In this document: positions 54,608 through 63,885 of the stretch, in pieces
Layout: each line of letters begins with the position of its first letter
Numbering within the stretch: the stretch's first letter is position 1
Assembly (NCBI RefSeq): GCF_017549005.1
Contig: NZ_JAFYYT010000054.1
Coordinates: forward strand, 24,871-88,870
DNA from: Ruminococcus sp.
Lineage (GTDB): Bacteria > Bacillota > Clostridia > Oscillospirales > Ruminococcaceae
Direction: 5' to 3'
Length of the DNA stretch: 64,000 bases
Translations under genes and position numbers: made by a program
The notes under the pieces: model-generated
The model's database searches: none
Told to the model about the DNA's origin: nothing
Seen by the model: only the letters and a program-made list of their open reading frames with translations

Positions 54608-54896
54608 GTCGTTTATTGCTGTATATTCCGCTTTGAACAGCGCAGGGTTAAGCAGGTCTCGTCGTTATCTTCCCGGTAATGCCGAACCTTGAACAAGCAT
54701 ATTTTATTTGGGAAAAAATTTTTTAAAAACCTGTTACACTTCATGTAAAAAAAGCGTTATTATAAATAGAAGCATTTTTTTAGAAAAATATGTAACAAAC
54801 TACCTATGATGCTCATGGATCAGCATATTATTGTACGTGGTTCCAGGTGCTGTATCTTGAACATAAACATAATATATAATAAGGGAGGACTCATTT

Positions 54897-56702
54897 ATGA
54901 AAAACACGTGGAAAAAAGCTGCTTCTTTTGCGATGTCTTTAGCGCTGGTAGCAGCAAATTCAGCATTTTCACTGACAGAATCAAGCACTATCGTGGCAAA
55001 GGCAGCAGAAGCAGACGCTCAGGTGACGGAAACAACATTATTAAATAACGTTTCCGCTGTGCAGGGGGCAGACGAGTCGTATTATGACGCAGAGACGCAG
55101 ACACTTCATCTTAAAGGCTATGTGAGAAACGGGGGAAAGGGAACAGGAATTATCCTGCCTGAGGGAGTAAATGCAGAGGATATCAAGCACCTTGTAGCTG
55201 ATGAAGGAACAGTACTTCCTGTTGACTGCAGTTTTCTGATGTATAATCTGAACAAGGTAGGGTCAGTAGATCTGAAAAATGCTGATTCTTCCGCTGTCAC
55301 AAATATGTCATCTATGTTCGTACCTTATTATGATTCGCATGACGGCGAATATTGCTACGCAAGTGGCGGGATAAGCGAAATTGACCTTACAGGATTCAAT
55401 ACAAGTAATGTTACAGATATGTCGGATATGTTTTATAACACAAGTGTAAAAGCTCTTGATCTGAGCAGCTTTGATACTTCAAAAGTTACCGATATGTCGG
55501 GAATGTTTGCGTGTATGTACAGCATAAAAGACCTTGATGTCAGCAGCTTTGATACATCAAACGTAACGGATATGTCCTGTATGTTCGACGGATGGTGGCA
55601 CGTTTCTAACTATGTTGACATCAGAGGATTTGACACATCAAATGTCACAGATATGTCATATATGTTCTATTTCAACAGCTTGGATGTATTTGACCTGACA
55701 AACTTCGATACATCAAATGTAACTGATATGTCAGGAATGTTTGGCTGGGGCGGCGCTGAGGTAATTGATCTGAGCAGCTTTGATACATCCAAGGTCACAA
55801 ATATGTATGGTATGTTTTATATGACAGGACCTGAAACTATATATGTCGGCCCCGGCTGGACAGCAGAATCTGTTTGTGGCGGGGATATGTTCGGGGAATG
55901 CTATAAAATTGTTGGCGGCGCAGGAACAGTGTATGATCCCGATCATATAGATGCTGAGTATGCTCACGTAGACGGCGGCGCGGAAGATCCGGGCTATCTA
56001 ACATTTAAAGCTCCGAGAAGAGATGAGTCATACTTTGACGCAGAGACAGGAACACTTCACCTTAAAGGCTATGTAAGAAATGACGGAAAAGGTAAAGGCG
56101 TTGTACTTCCGGGTGGAGTAAACAGAATGAATGTTGCACATATCATTGCGGAAGAGGGAACTGTTCTCCCTGAGGATTGCAGCGATTTCTGCGGAAGACT
56201 GCCATACCTCAAATCAATTGACCTCACAAATGCCGATTCTTCAAATGTTACAGACATGAGCGGAATGTTTATAAATTATGCCGGAACAGAGCTTGACCTG
56301 AGCGGCTGGGATACTTCAAACGTAACAGATATGAGCATGATGTTTTATGGCTGCGAGCATCTTGAAACAGTAATAGTTGGAGATGGCTGGACAACGAGAT
56401 CGGTTGAGCTATCCGATATGATGTTCCTTGACTGTGATGAACTCAAGGGCGGTTCGGGAACAGTATTTGATGAAAAACATACTGACGCAGAATATGCCCG
56501 TATCGACGGAGGCAAGGACGCTCCCGGCTACTTTACAGCAGTAAGGAACGACGCCGAAGAAGAAACAACTGACGATAACGCAATTCCTGAAGAAGTAATG
56601 GATACAATAAACTATCTGTACAGCAATATCAATGATCCCACACTCAAGAGCGTTGCTGATTCAGCAATTCGCTTGTTCAACAGGTTCTTTTCTTTCAGAT
56701 AA
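54897..56702 (+). CDS. BspA-like (DUF285) repeat surface protein
   Basis: 601 residues. Signal peptide (about 1-37, KAA end). Then BspA-type leucine-rich repeats with the unit FDTSNVTDMSxMF, about seven in the first half (about 95-300) and two in the second. The region DESYYDAETQTLHLKGYVRN recurs at about 376 as DESYFDAETGTLHLKGYVRN, so the protein arose by internal duplication. No dockerin, LPxTG or membrane anchor is visible. Proteins of this type mediate adhesion to surfaces or host and plant material. GGGAGG precedes the ATG. Confidence 0.9.
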   Translation: MKNTWKKAASFAMSLALVAANSAFSLTESSTIVAKAAEADAQVTETTLLNNVSAVQGADESYYDAETQTLHLKGYVRNGGKGTGIILPEGVNAEDIKHLVADEGTVLPVDCSFLMYNLNKVGSVDLKNADSSAVTNMSSMFVPYYDSHDGEYCYASGGISEIDLTGFNTSNVTDMSDMFYNTSVKALDLSSFDTSKVTDMSGMFACMYSIKDLDVSSFDTSNVTDMSCMFDGWWHVSNYVDIRGFDTSNVTDMSYMFYFNSLDVFDLTNFDTSNVTDMSGMFGWGGAEVIDLSSFDTSKVTNMYGMFYMTGPETIYVGPGWTAESVCGGDMFGECYKIVGGAGTVYDPDHIDAEYAHVDGGAEDPGYLTFKAPRRDESYFDAETGTLHLKGYVRNDGKGKGVVLPGGVNRMNVAHIIAEEGTVLPEDCSDFCGRLPYLKSIDLTNADSSNVTDMSGMFINYAGTELDLSGWDTSNVTDMSMMFYGCEHLETVIVGDGWTTRSVELSDMMFLDCDELKGGSGTVFDEKHTDAEYARIDGGKDAPGYFTAVRNDAEEETTDDNAIPEEVMDTINYLYSNINDPTLKSVADSAIRLFNRFFSFR

Positions 56703-56753
56703 GCCGATATTGCGTGTTTGAAATGTAATCCCGTGTAAAAAGCTTATATATCC

Positions 56754-57065
56754 AAAAAACGAAGCCGACTTACCCTGATACTTATATAGGAGTTTTGTGC
56801 TTAATATTGAGGGAAACCCTTTTGAAAAAGGGTTCTCCCTCAAACTCCCTTCCTAAAACTTCCGGCTTAAATTTTCCTAAACAGGACGCCCAACGAAAAA
56901 ATAACACGCTCTGTACTTATTACAGTGGGCGTCCTGTTTAGGAAAATTTGGGTTAAAAGTCTTTGGAAAGGGGTTCGGGGAAGAACCTTTCCTCAGAAAG
57001 GTTTTCCCCGATATAAAGTATAAGTTCCTATATATGTATCGAGGTTATGATCGGCTTCGTTTTTT
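56754..57065. repeat. 312-bp palindromic repeat element, MITE-like
   Basis: Ends are perfect 15-bp inverted repeats (AAAAAACGAAGCCGA and TCGGCTTCGTTTTTT). At the centre a perfect 24-bp inverted repeat (56869-56892 with 56926-56949) surrounds a 33-nt loop. Each arm contains its own hairpin (AACCC-type near 56815-56833 and AACC-type near 56983-57005). It encodes no protein. A truncated copy is at 63886-64000. It has the look of a non-autonomous mobile element; the helper transposase is unknown, and no target-site duplication is evident. Confidence 0.6.
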
Positions 57066-57081
57066 ACGCCGCTAAATCATT

Positions 57082-57201
57082 ATGCTTACAGTCAAAAGAG
57101 ACAAAAAAGCAGGTGAAATCACAGCGTGTTGCACAAAGTTCGGCGTGATCCCAAAAAATCCTGAAAAAAACCGCGTAGTTTTTTCGGCTGATGTCGTCTA
57201 A
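57082..57201 (+). CDS. Possible 39-residue small protein
   Basis: ATG to TAA frame just after the repeat element. The sequence is protein-like (VKRDKKAGEITACCTKFGVI) but the ribosome site is not clear. It could be a remnant of a gene interrupted by the repeat, or a small peptide. A 27-residue frame (57205-57288) follows right after its stop and ends 15 nt before the dockerin gene; that one contains an AGCGGTGC/GCACCGCT hairpin (57256-57275). Confidence 0.3.
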   Translation: MLTVKRDKKAGEITACCTKFGVIPKNPEKNRVVFSADVV

Positions 57202-57303
57202 TAAATGAAAGCGCAGAACAATGCTTTCGGAAATATAATGGGAAAGCCTGTGTACAGCGGTGCAAGCGCACCGCTCAGCTTGTTATGAACAGGAGGAGTA
57301 AAA

Positions 57304-59190
57304 ATGAAACATTCGGTAAATAAAGGTGAATATACAGAAGCCGTGAACGGCGCAGAAAAAGTCGGTTCATCGGGTAGGATACTGCGTATAGTAAGCTCTG
57401 TTGCGGCTGGAGCCGTACTTGCTGCCGGCATTGGCGCTTCAGGTTTTATGCTTCGGAATGATAAAACAACAGCATCGGCACAGAATGAAAACTGCATTAT
57501 CCTGACCGAAAATGAAGTAAAGACCTGTCTTGCACAGAAAACATATGCTTCGGGTTCGCCCTTCGTTGATTTCGGGCAGATATATTTCACCGTATATAAT
57601 CTCAACGAAAGTTTTGCGGAGTATTCAAGCAAGACCTATGATGTTCTTGCAGAATACCTTAATAATTATAAGTGGGGCAATGCAAGCAGTATCGAAAAGG
57701 CAGCTATTCCCGATTTCAATGGATATGAAGGAAAGGGATATGAGATCTCCTGGAGAAAAGGCGGTATGTTCTATAATATCTATGTTACGGAGAGCGGAAA
57801 AGCATATTATCTGACCGAGCAGCAGTGCAGGGATGGCGGCGGGACGTTTGAATATTCTGTCATTGAAAGCTCAGTCTATGACATAGATTATAAGACATTT
57901 GACAAAGACATACAGGATATACTGGCTCATGACGTTCCCGACGCGGATAAATATCTCTCTCCGAGAGAACTGAAAAGGCTTAACGCAGGGGAATTTGAAA
58001 GAGCAGTGCTGCATGAGCAGCTTGAAGACCATTATAAACCTGTATGTCCCGAAGTCGGAGCCTCAACAGAAGCTTTTCAGAATTTCCTGAAAGACGATTT
58101 CGTTGCAATGCTGCAAAAGCGCAGTACCCTCAAATATGATCAGGATAAATTAAAATATACCGTTTATCGCTATTTTAAGACAAGTGACACAACAACACGT
58201 GAAGAATACTATACTGTCTGCACTGACGGAGTTGTCGGCATATGTCTGTATGAGATTGTGGGAGGCGATAAGATCCCTTCGGGTATGCTGGAATACTATA
58301 TTGATATAGAGGCGTTTGAAACAAAGCTGCATGAGGTTTTAACCGCAAAGAAAAACGCAGATGAAACCGTTACAACGCAGACAACTACCACAACAGCTTC
58401 TACCGTTACCACAACGACCTCAGCTGTAACTGAAAAGACGCTCGGCGACATGGACGGAAACGGCATACTTGACGCAGTAGACGCCTCGAAAATGCTTGCA
58501 GTTTACGCGAAATACTCAACAGGAGCGGCAGCTCCCACAGAAGAAGATACAGCAGTGGCGGACGTAAACAAGGACGGCTATATAGATGCAGTTGACGCGG
58601 CAAAGGTACTTGCATATTACGCGCATACCTCCACAGGCGGCAAGCTCACCATAGAGGAGTTCCTGAAGTCTGCCGGTAAACAGGACAACAAATCTGACCC
58701 AAAGACCTCACTGTCTGATGAAGAGCTTTTCAGAGCTTTCTATGCGGCACGTCATGACGGCAGCTACGGTTCGATTGACGGTTCTTACATAGCAATGGAT
58801 GAAAACGGAAATATGGTGGATTTCAAAGATGAAGCCACCTGCCTTATCTACAGAGCCGGAATACTCCCTGTCGACAGAGTTCTCGGCAGCATTGCCAATG
58901 AAGAGGAAGCCATAGCCAAGGGCAGAGAGCTGCTTCGTGCTCTCAATGGAGACGAGTACATCGAAAAACACGAAAGGGACTATATTGAACGCAACGGCGT
59001 AAAGGAGAAGATATACAAGGACAATCCTGATTATCGTGCAACATACTATGATGAATATGATATATGGGATTTCCGTCCCACACTGCTTTCGGGCAAGACG
59101 GAAAGCGGAGTAACGATCGCAACTCCGGGTTCAGTGCCGCATTTTTATATCCGCGGCAGTGACGGAAAGATATTGGCGGCTTTCCACTGA
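57304..59190 (+). CDS. Membrane-anchored dockerin protein, unknown function
   Basis: 628 residues. A 25-residue hydrophilic N terminus is followed by a membrane helix (about 27-48), giving a type II or signal-anchor topology with the C terminus outside. The next 310 residues (about 60-365) form one or two mixed domains, rich in Tyr, that I do not recognise. A Thr-rich linker (about 350-380) leads to a dockerin (about 380-440) with two intact calcium loops, DMDGNGILD and DVNKDGYID. A C-terminal domain follows (about 465-628). No catalytic motif is visible. AGGAGG precedes the ATG. A possible role is to hold a cohesin-bearing protein at the membrane. Confidence 0.85.
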   Translation: MKHSVNKGEYTEAVNGAEKVGSSGRILRIVSSVAAGAVLAAGIGASGFMLRNDKTTASAQNENCIILTENEVKTCLAQKTYASGSPFVDFGQIYFTVYNLNESFAEYSSKTYDVLAEYLNNYKWGNASSIEKAAIPDFNGYEGKGYEISWRKGGMFYNIYVTESGKAYYLTEQQCRDGGGTFEYSVIESSVYDIDYKTFDKDIQDILAHDVPDADKYLSPRELKRLNAGEFERAVLHEQLEDHYKPVCPEVGASTEAFQNFLKDDFVAMLQKRSTLKYDQDKLKYTVYRYFKTSDTTTREEYYTVCTDGVVGICLYEIVGGDKIPSGMLEYYIDIEAFETKLHEVLTAKKNADETVTTQTTTTTASTVTTTTSAVTEKTLGDMDGNGILDAVDASKMLAVYAKYSTGAAAPTEEDTAVADVNKDGYIDAVDAAKVLAYYAHTSTGGKLTIEEFLKSAGKQDNKSDPKTSLSDEELFRAFYAARHDGSYGSIDGSYIAMDENGNMVDFKDEATCLIYRAGILPVDRVLGSIANEEEAIAKGRELLRALNGDEYIEKHERDYIERNGVKEKIYKDNPDYRATYYDEYDIWDFRPTLLSGKTESGVTIATPGSVPHFYIRGSDGKILAAFH

Positions 59191-59231
59191 AAACATCTGA
59201 CAGGTACCTTAAAATTGCTCCTTAAATGACA

Positions 59232-59283
59232 TGATCCCCTCAGAGCTCACACATTTTCATGTGTGTCTGCTCTGAGGGGATCA
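59232..59283. terminator. Long hairpin between converging genes
   Basis: A 15-bp lower stem (59232-59246 with 59269-59283) and an 8-bp upper stem (59247-59254 with 59259-59266). There is no strong T run, but it sits where both the dockerin gene and the ABC exporter operon end. Confidence 0.65.
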
Positions 59284-59363
59284 CTGCGTCTGACAATAAG
59301 CAATTACATAACGTTCATCTTTCAGATTTATATCATTATTAGATCCCCAATGATACCGTTTTA

Positions 59364-60056
59364 TCATGCATTTTCCGCAACAGTATTCTGTACAGTTTCG
59401 GTAATGGAATTATTATAGTTCCTGCCCGAGGTGTTCCACCAATGCTGCATGAAGAAGTGAACGGCAGCAAAGCCGATGATATAAACAGCAATTGCGATAA
59501 GAGCGGCAGCAGTAACAGTTACCCCGAAACCGTTCCTGAAGCAGCTCAACTTCGAGAGGAGCACCATCTGATTAAAGAACATAACGAACAGAAGCGCCGA
59601 CAGGACGGTGTATGATCTGCTCTTGTACTTGCACATTGTCGCGTTGATGAAACAGGCTACCACGGTATTTACCGAATCCACGATGAGCAGATCGGCAGCA
59701 GTACCGCTTCCGCACCTGACATAAGCCGCTGTAAAGATGATGATGTCACATACAAGGCAGACTATTCCCATAGCCGCTATCGGAACGTCCGTGAAGAGCA
59801 CCTTTGCCTGAGGAAGCGAGCCGAAAAACTTCAAACGTGCTATACTGATATTGCCGACGAAGAATACCATCAGCAGCATAGCGTGAAGCATTCCCATACA
59901 GGCTACCATTTTTCCGTAATCATCACTGCCTTGTTTTTCAGGATCGACTATCAGGCTAATCAGAAGCGTGCCCGAAACTCCCAGTCCGAAAAGCAGAGTT
60001 AAGGGCTTGACAGCCGTCCTGAGATACAATTTCATTGCTTTCATAAAATTATTCAT
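59364..60056 (-). CDS. ABC exporter membrane subunit (second)
   Basis: 230 residues with six hydrophobic segments and a Gln/Asn-rich C-terminal tail. It follows another membrane protein of similar size by 10 nt and is probably the second permease of a YtrBCD-like exporter. Family unspecified. It ends the GntR-ATPase-permease-permease operon. Confidence 0.8.
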   Translation of the reverse strand: MNNFMKAMKLYLRTAVKPLTLLFGLGVSGTLLISLIVDPEKQGSDDYGKMVACMGMLHAMLLMVFFVGNISIARLKFFGSLPQAKVLFTDVPIAAMGIVCLVCDIIIFTAAYVRCGSGTAADLLIVDSVNTVVACFINATMCKYKSRSYTVLSALLFVMFFNQMVLLSKLSCFRNGFGVTVTAAALIAIAVYIIGFAAVHFFMQHWWNTSGRNYNNSITETVQNTVAENA

Positions 60057-60066
60057 AGCATTCTCC

Positions 60067-60753
60067 TTAATTATCCCAGTGCTTTTTCCTGTAATTACTG
60101 AGTACGGCCTTTTCGGAAATAACAGTCAGGACCACTGCTGCCGCCGCTGAAACTATCTGTACTGCGCCGAGTTTTCCGTTCGTGGTCTCGATGAGCATTA
60201 TTCCGATCATATTGACTGTGAAAAAGACCATTATTGTTATGACAGTTCTTGTCATCGGCTTGTTTATCAGTCTGCTGAATGAAGCTATCGCACGTGCGAG
60301 GAACACAGTTATGAACAGCGTTATACAGCTTCCGATACTGTTACCCATTTCAATTATACCGAGGGCGTCAAGTACTGCTAAAAACGCACAGAACGTCATA
60401 ACAGCGACCGCACCTTCTGCTATAAAGATTACCTGAGCCTTTGCGAACGTGTCGAAACCGCCCTTTACTGTTCTGAAATACTTTCCGCCGGGACTTACTT
60501 TGTCAAACATCATTATCATTCGCATTACCACAAGCATACTGCAATATATTGACGCAAGAGTGACGCTGAAAAGATAGTCTGTTTCTTCGGTATTGTCATT
60601 GTCCATAAACATCAGGAACGCCATGAGCAGCATAAGCCCCGAAAACAAAGCTACAGCGCCTATCGAGAGCCACATGACGCCGCTTGCGAATGAACGTCCC
60701 GTATATATCCTGTAAGCGTCAGGATATGAGACTGACGACCTGTTATTCTCCAT
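60067..60753 (-). CDS. ABC exporter membrane subunit (first)
   Basis: 228 residues from the ATG at 60753 (GGCGGAG upstream), overlapping the ATPase end by 11 nt. Six membrane segments (about 28-50, 65-85, 110-130, 142-160, 170-190, 195-212). Probable permease of the adjacent ATPase; related in layout to YtrC/D proteins. Substrate unknown, perhaps an antimicrobial peptide or lipid. Confidence 0.8.
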   Translation of the reverse strand: MENNRSSVSYPDAYRIYTGRSFASGVMWLSIGAVALFSGLMLLMAFLMFMDNDNTEETDYLFSVTLASIYCSMLVVMRMIMMFDKVSPGGKYFRTVKGGFDTFAKAQVIFIAEGAVAVMTFCAFLAVLDALGIIEMGNSIGSCITLFITVFLARAIASFSRLINKPMTRTVITIMVFFTVNMIGIMLIETTNGKLGAVQIVSAAAAVVLTVISEKAVLSNYRKKHWDN

Positions 60754-61630
60754 CTTTCTCCGCCTTTCTGAGTATGCCGATGCTGAGCTGCTGGAGGTTG
60801 GGCTTTTCGACAGCCGTATCCAGCTGAGATAGCCGGACCATATTGTCCGCAAGGGCGATACCCTCAAAATTAGTGCTGTTTCCCGTATAAGATATCATGA
60901 GGTTTTTCGCCTGTTCGCTCTTGTCAGCTTCGCCGTGAACGAGTATGTATTTTTCTTTCAGATCTTCCACAAATCCCTGTTCTATGATCTTTCCGCCTGC
61001 CATGAATATAGCGTAGTCCGTGGCGTATTCCATATCCGCTATGTTATGGGTCGAGAAAAGAACGCTTCTTTTGCCGTTACCGTCAGCTATATACTCCCTG
61101 AAAATATCGCAGAGCATATCCCTGGCGAGTGGATCGAGGGATGAGGCAGGCTCGTCGAGCACAAGGAGCTTCGTATCCCTTGAAAGCACAGCCGCAAGGT
61201 AAGTTCTCATGCGGTTTCCGTCCGACATTTTCATAAGTTTTTTCTGCTTTCTGTCATTGGGATCACCGATTTTGAACTTCTTGCAGAGCTGGCTGAAACG
61301 CTCCCTGCTGAAACCGTCAAATCCGATCTCCATTGAAGCGGCTATACTTTTCAGATTCCAGTCAAGAGGGAAGAAGTTTGCAGAAGAACAGTAGCCTATA
61401 CTGTTTCTGACCTCGTTGCTGTCGGAGTCCGAAAGCTTGTCGAAATACACTATTTCGCCGCTGTTTTTGCCGGTAACTCCGCAGAGTACGTCTATAAGAG
61501 TGGTTTTTCCGGCGCCGTTCGCACCGATGAGAGCTGTTGCGAATCCGCCCGGGATAGCAGCGTTTATCTCTCCGAGAGTGAAATCATTGTATTTTTTTAC
61601 GACCCCGTTTATTTTTAAAGCATTCTCCAT
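60743..61630 (-). CDS. ABC exporter ATP-binding protein (YtrB-like)
   Basis: 295 residues from the ATG at 61630; a GTG 4 codons upstream touches the AAAGG. Walker A GANGAGKTT, Walker B LLVLDEPAS, switch His in FSTHNIADMEY. The signature motif is degenerate (KMSDGNRMRTYLA instead of LSGGQ), as is often seen in YtrB-type ATPases. The last 80 residues are a regulatory tail. It follows the GntR gene by 21 nt. Confidence 0.92.
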   Translation of the reverse strand: MENALKINGVVKKYNDFTLGEINAAIPGGFATALIGANGAGKTTLIDVLCGVTGKNSGEIVYFDKLSDSDSNEVRNSIGYCSSANFFPLDWNLKSIAASMEIGFDGFSRERFSQLCKKFKIGDPNDRKQKKLMKMSDGNRMRTYLAAVLSRDTKLLVLDEPASSLDPLARDMLCDIFREYIADGNGKRSVLFSTHNIADMEYATDYAIFMAGGKIIEQGFVEDLKEKYILVHGEADKSEQAKNLMISYTGNSTNFEGIALADNMVRLSQLDTAVEKPNLQQLSIGILRKAEKDGE

Positions 61631-61651
61631 ATCATTATTCACCTTTCCGCA

Positions 61652-62020
61652 TTAATCTATTAGCCATAATGTCCTGAGTATACCGCTGAGCTGATCAAGA
61701 CCGATACCTGCAATTTTAGCCGAATGTATGGCATTTGTCAGATCATTCTCAAGCTGTCTCATGTACTGTTCCTCTATCATTTTCTTGTCCTGGGCGTTAA
61801 CGTAATAACCTTTGCCCTTTGAAGCAGTTACGAGCCCTTCTTCCGAAAGCTCCTCATAAGCCTTCATGGTAGTGATAACGCTTATTTTCAGATTCTGTGC
61901 AAGTACCCTTATGGAAGGAAGCGCATCTCCGGGCCTGAGCTTTCCCGAGAGGATATCCTCGCGGAGCTGAGCTGCTATCTGCTTGTAGATAGGTTCGTTT
62001 GAGTTCTGATAGATCTTCAA
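61652..62020 (-). CDS. GntR-family repressor (YtrA subfamily)
   Basis: 122 residues from the TTG at 62020; AAGGGGG lies 8 nt before it, and the upstream ATG would put that site inside the coding region. A winged helix-turn-helix (NEPIYKQIAAQLREDILSGK ... LRPGDALPSIRVLAQNLKIS) plus a short C-terminal dimer region, as in YtrA. YtrA represses its own ABC operon and responds to cell-wall antibiotics in Bacillus. A perfect inverted repeat across the promoter start is the likely operator. Confidence 0.92.
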   Translation of the reverse strand: MKIYQNSNEPIYKQIAAQLREDILSGKLRPGDALPSIRVLAQNLKISVITTMKAYEELSEEGLVTASKGKGYYVNAQDKKMIEEQYMRQLENDLTNAIHSAKIAGIGLDQLSGILRTLWLID

Positions 62021-62043
62021 GGTAAAAGCCCCCTTTCTGAACA

Positions 62044-62068
62044 ACTGTTTATGTGTTCTATAAACAGT
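62044..62068 (-). promoter_or_regulatory. Operator of the GntR-ABC operon
   Basis: ACTGTTTAT and ATAAACAGT (62044-62052 with 62060-62068) are perfect 9-bp inverted arms separated by 7 nt. They overlap the -10 and the transcription start. Confidence 0.8.
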
Positions 62069-62094
62069 ATATAACAGTTATACAGTTTTGTCAA
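62066..62094 (-). promoter_or_regulatory. Promoter of the GntR-ABC operon
   Basis: TTGACA (62089-62094) and TATACT (62066-62071) with a 17-nt spacer on the minus strand. Confidence 0.8.
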
Positions 62095-62213
62095 TAGGTG
62101 ATCGTAAAACAATTGATACAAAAAATCCTTGTTGATTTATGTTGAAAATGCACAAGGGCGAAGCAGCGTGATTTTCACTTGTAATTATGAAAGAGCACTT
62201 TAGGATATATCAC

Positions 62214-62242
62214 TTGACCTTGTTATTTATATGTGGTATAAT
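62214..62242 (+). promoter_or_regulatory. Promoter of the UDP-sugar dehydrogenase gene
   Basis: TTGACC (62214-62219) and TATAAT (62237-62242) with a 17-nt spacer, 88 nt before the start codon. Confidence 0.75.
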
Positions 62243-62329
62243 TACTATTAAAAAGCAGGATATGGCTTGTTTCAGCCCGGTTTATACCGTTATTCTGCGT
62301 AATATCAACATATTGGAGATTGATCAATA

Positions 62330-63568
62330 ATGAAAATAGCAGTAGCAGGAACAGGATATGTAGGACTTTCGATCGCAACCTTGCTTGCACAGCATAACAC
62401 TGTAACAGCAGTCGATATAATACCCGAGAAAGTCGAGCTTATCAACAATAAAAAGTCCCCTATACAGGACGATTACATCGAAAAATACCTTGCGGAAAAG
62501 GACCTCGACCTCACAGCAACTCTTGACGCGGAGTCTGCATACAAGGACGCTGATTTTGTAGTTATTGCAGCTCCCACAAATTACGACAGCAAGAAGAATT
62601 TCTTTGATACCAGCGCGGTCGAAGCGGTTATCGACCTCGTTATGAAGCATAATCCAGACGCGATAATGGTTATAAAGTCAACTGTTCCCGTTGGTTATAC
62701 TCAGTCTGTACGCGAAAAAACAGGCAGCAGGAACATCATCTTCAGCCCTGAGTTTCTCCGCGAGAGCAAGGCTCTTTACGATAACCTCTATCCGAGCCGT
62801 ATAATCGTCGGTACTGACATGAACGACGAGAGACTTGTTGAAGCGGCTCATAGCTTTGCAGGACTTCTCCAGCAGGGAGCTATCAAGGAGGATATCGACA
62901 CTCTCTTCATGGGATTTACCGAGGCGGAGGCTGTAAAGCTCTTCGCAAATACTTTCCTTGCGCTGAGAGTAAGCTATTTCAATGAGCTCGATACCTATGC
63001 GGAACTGAAAGGTCTCGACACACAGCAGATCATAAACGGAGTATGCCTTGACCCTCGTATAGGTACTCATTACAACAATCCTTCCTTCGGTTACGGCGGA
63101 TACTGCCTGCCTAAGGATACGAAACAGCTCCTTGCAAACTATGAGGACGTTCCGCAGAACATGATGTCAGCTATAGTTGAAGCCAACCGCACACGTAAGG
63201 ACTTCATAGCCGACAGAGTCCTCGAAAAGGCAGGATATTACAGCTACGGCGATAAGAACGAATACGACAGCAGCATGGAGAAGAATGTGGTCATAGGAGT
63301 ATACCGACTGACTATGAAATCAAACAGCGACAACTTCCGCCAGTCCTCCATACAGGGCGTAATGAAGCGCATAAAGGCTAAGGGCGCTACTATCATAATC
63401 TACGAGCCTACGCTCAATGAGGGCGAGACGTTCTTCGGAAGCGTAGTAGTAAACGACCTGGACAAGTTCAAGGCGCAGTCCGACGCTATAATCGCCAATC
63501 GCTATGACAGCTGCCTCGACGATGTTAAGGAAAAAGTATATACAAGGGATATTTTCAGGAGAGATTAA
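62330..63568 (+). CDS. ugd: UDP-glucose 6-dehydrogenase family protein
   Basis: 412 residues. N-terminal NAD-binding loop GTGYVGLS, conserved APTNYD and FSPEFLRES, and the catalytic Cys in [12 protein letters not shown]. It oxidises a UDP-sugar (glucose, or possibly an N-acetylated sugar) to its uronate with two NAD+, to supply surface polysaccharide. Length and block order match UDP-glucose 6-dehydrogenases. The start has GGAG at 11 nt, a rather long spacing. Confidence 0.93.
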   Translation: MKIAVAGTGYVGLSIATLLAQHNTVTAVDIIPEKVELINNKKSPIQDDYIEKYLAEKDLDLTATLDAESAYKDADFVVIAAPTNYDSKKNFFDTSAVEAVIDLVMKHNPDAIMVIKSTVPVGYTQSVREKTGSRNIIFSPEFLRESKALYDNLYPSRIIVGTDMNDERLVEAAHSFAGLLQQGAIKEDIDTLFMGFTEAEAVKLFANTFLALRVSYFNELDTYAELKGLDTQQIINGVCLDPRIGTHYNNPSFGYGGYCLPKDTKQLLANYEDVPQNMMSAIVEANRTRKDFIADRVLEKAGYYSYGDKNEYDSSMEKNVVIGVYRLTMKSNSDNFRQSSIQGVMKRIKAKGATIIIYEPTLNEGETFFGSVVVNDLDKFKAQSDAIIANRYDSCLDDVKEKVYTRDIFRRD

Positions 63569-63635
63569 GAAGGTTTCCGATTTTATGCGTTCAACGGCTG
63601 CATTAAATGATGAAAGGCGTATTTCCGCATAGTCC

Positions 63636-63839
63636 TTGACCGAAGCGGAATGGACATTTGTTTGTCCCCCTGATTACAAGAATATCCCGTATAAGGACAA
63701 GCGTACCGAAGCTTTTTATAAGGACGGTTTTGCGGTCATTTCGGATTTCCTGCATTCTATAGGATACCTTGTGGGTATTAATATCCCGAAGCGCTACAGA
63801 CGTCATCTGAATTTACTCGGAGAGAACGGGAATATATAG
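63636..63839 (+). pseudogene. Short gene remnant
   Basis: A TTG-started frame of 67 codons lies directly after an in-frame TAG. It reads TEAEWTFVCPPDYKNIPY ... AFYKDGFAVISDFLHSIG ... NIPKRYRRHLNLLG and ends at 63839. There is no ribosome site. The protein-like composition suggests a C-terminal fragment of a lost gene, perhaps from a polysaccharide cluster. Family unrecognised. Confidence 0.35.
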
Positions 63840-63885
63840 TTTTATGTTGAAAAGCCGCCACATATGTGCGGTACTCGTAAAGAAG

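Noticed and set aside
57304-57460. N terminus of the dockerin protein as an RsgI-type anti-sigma factor
   Set aside because: The cytoplasmic part is only about 25 residues with no anti-sigma motif, and no sigma factor gene is adjacent.
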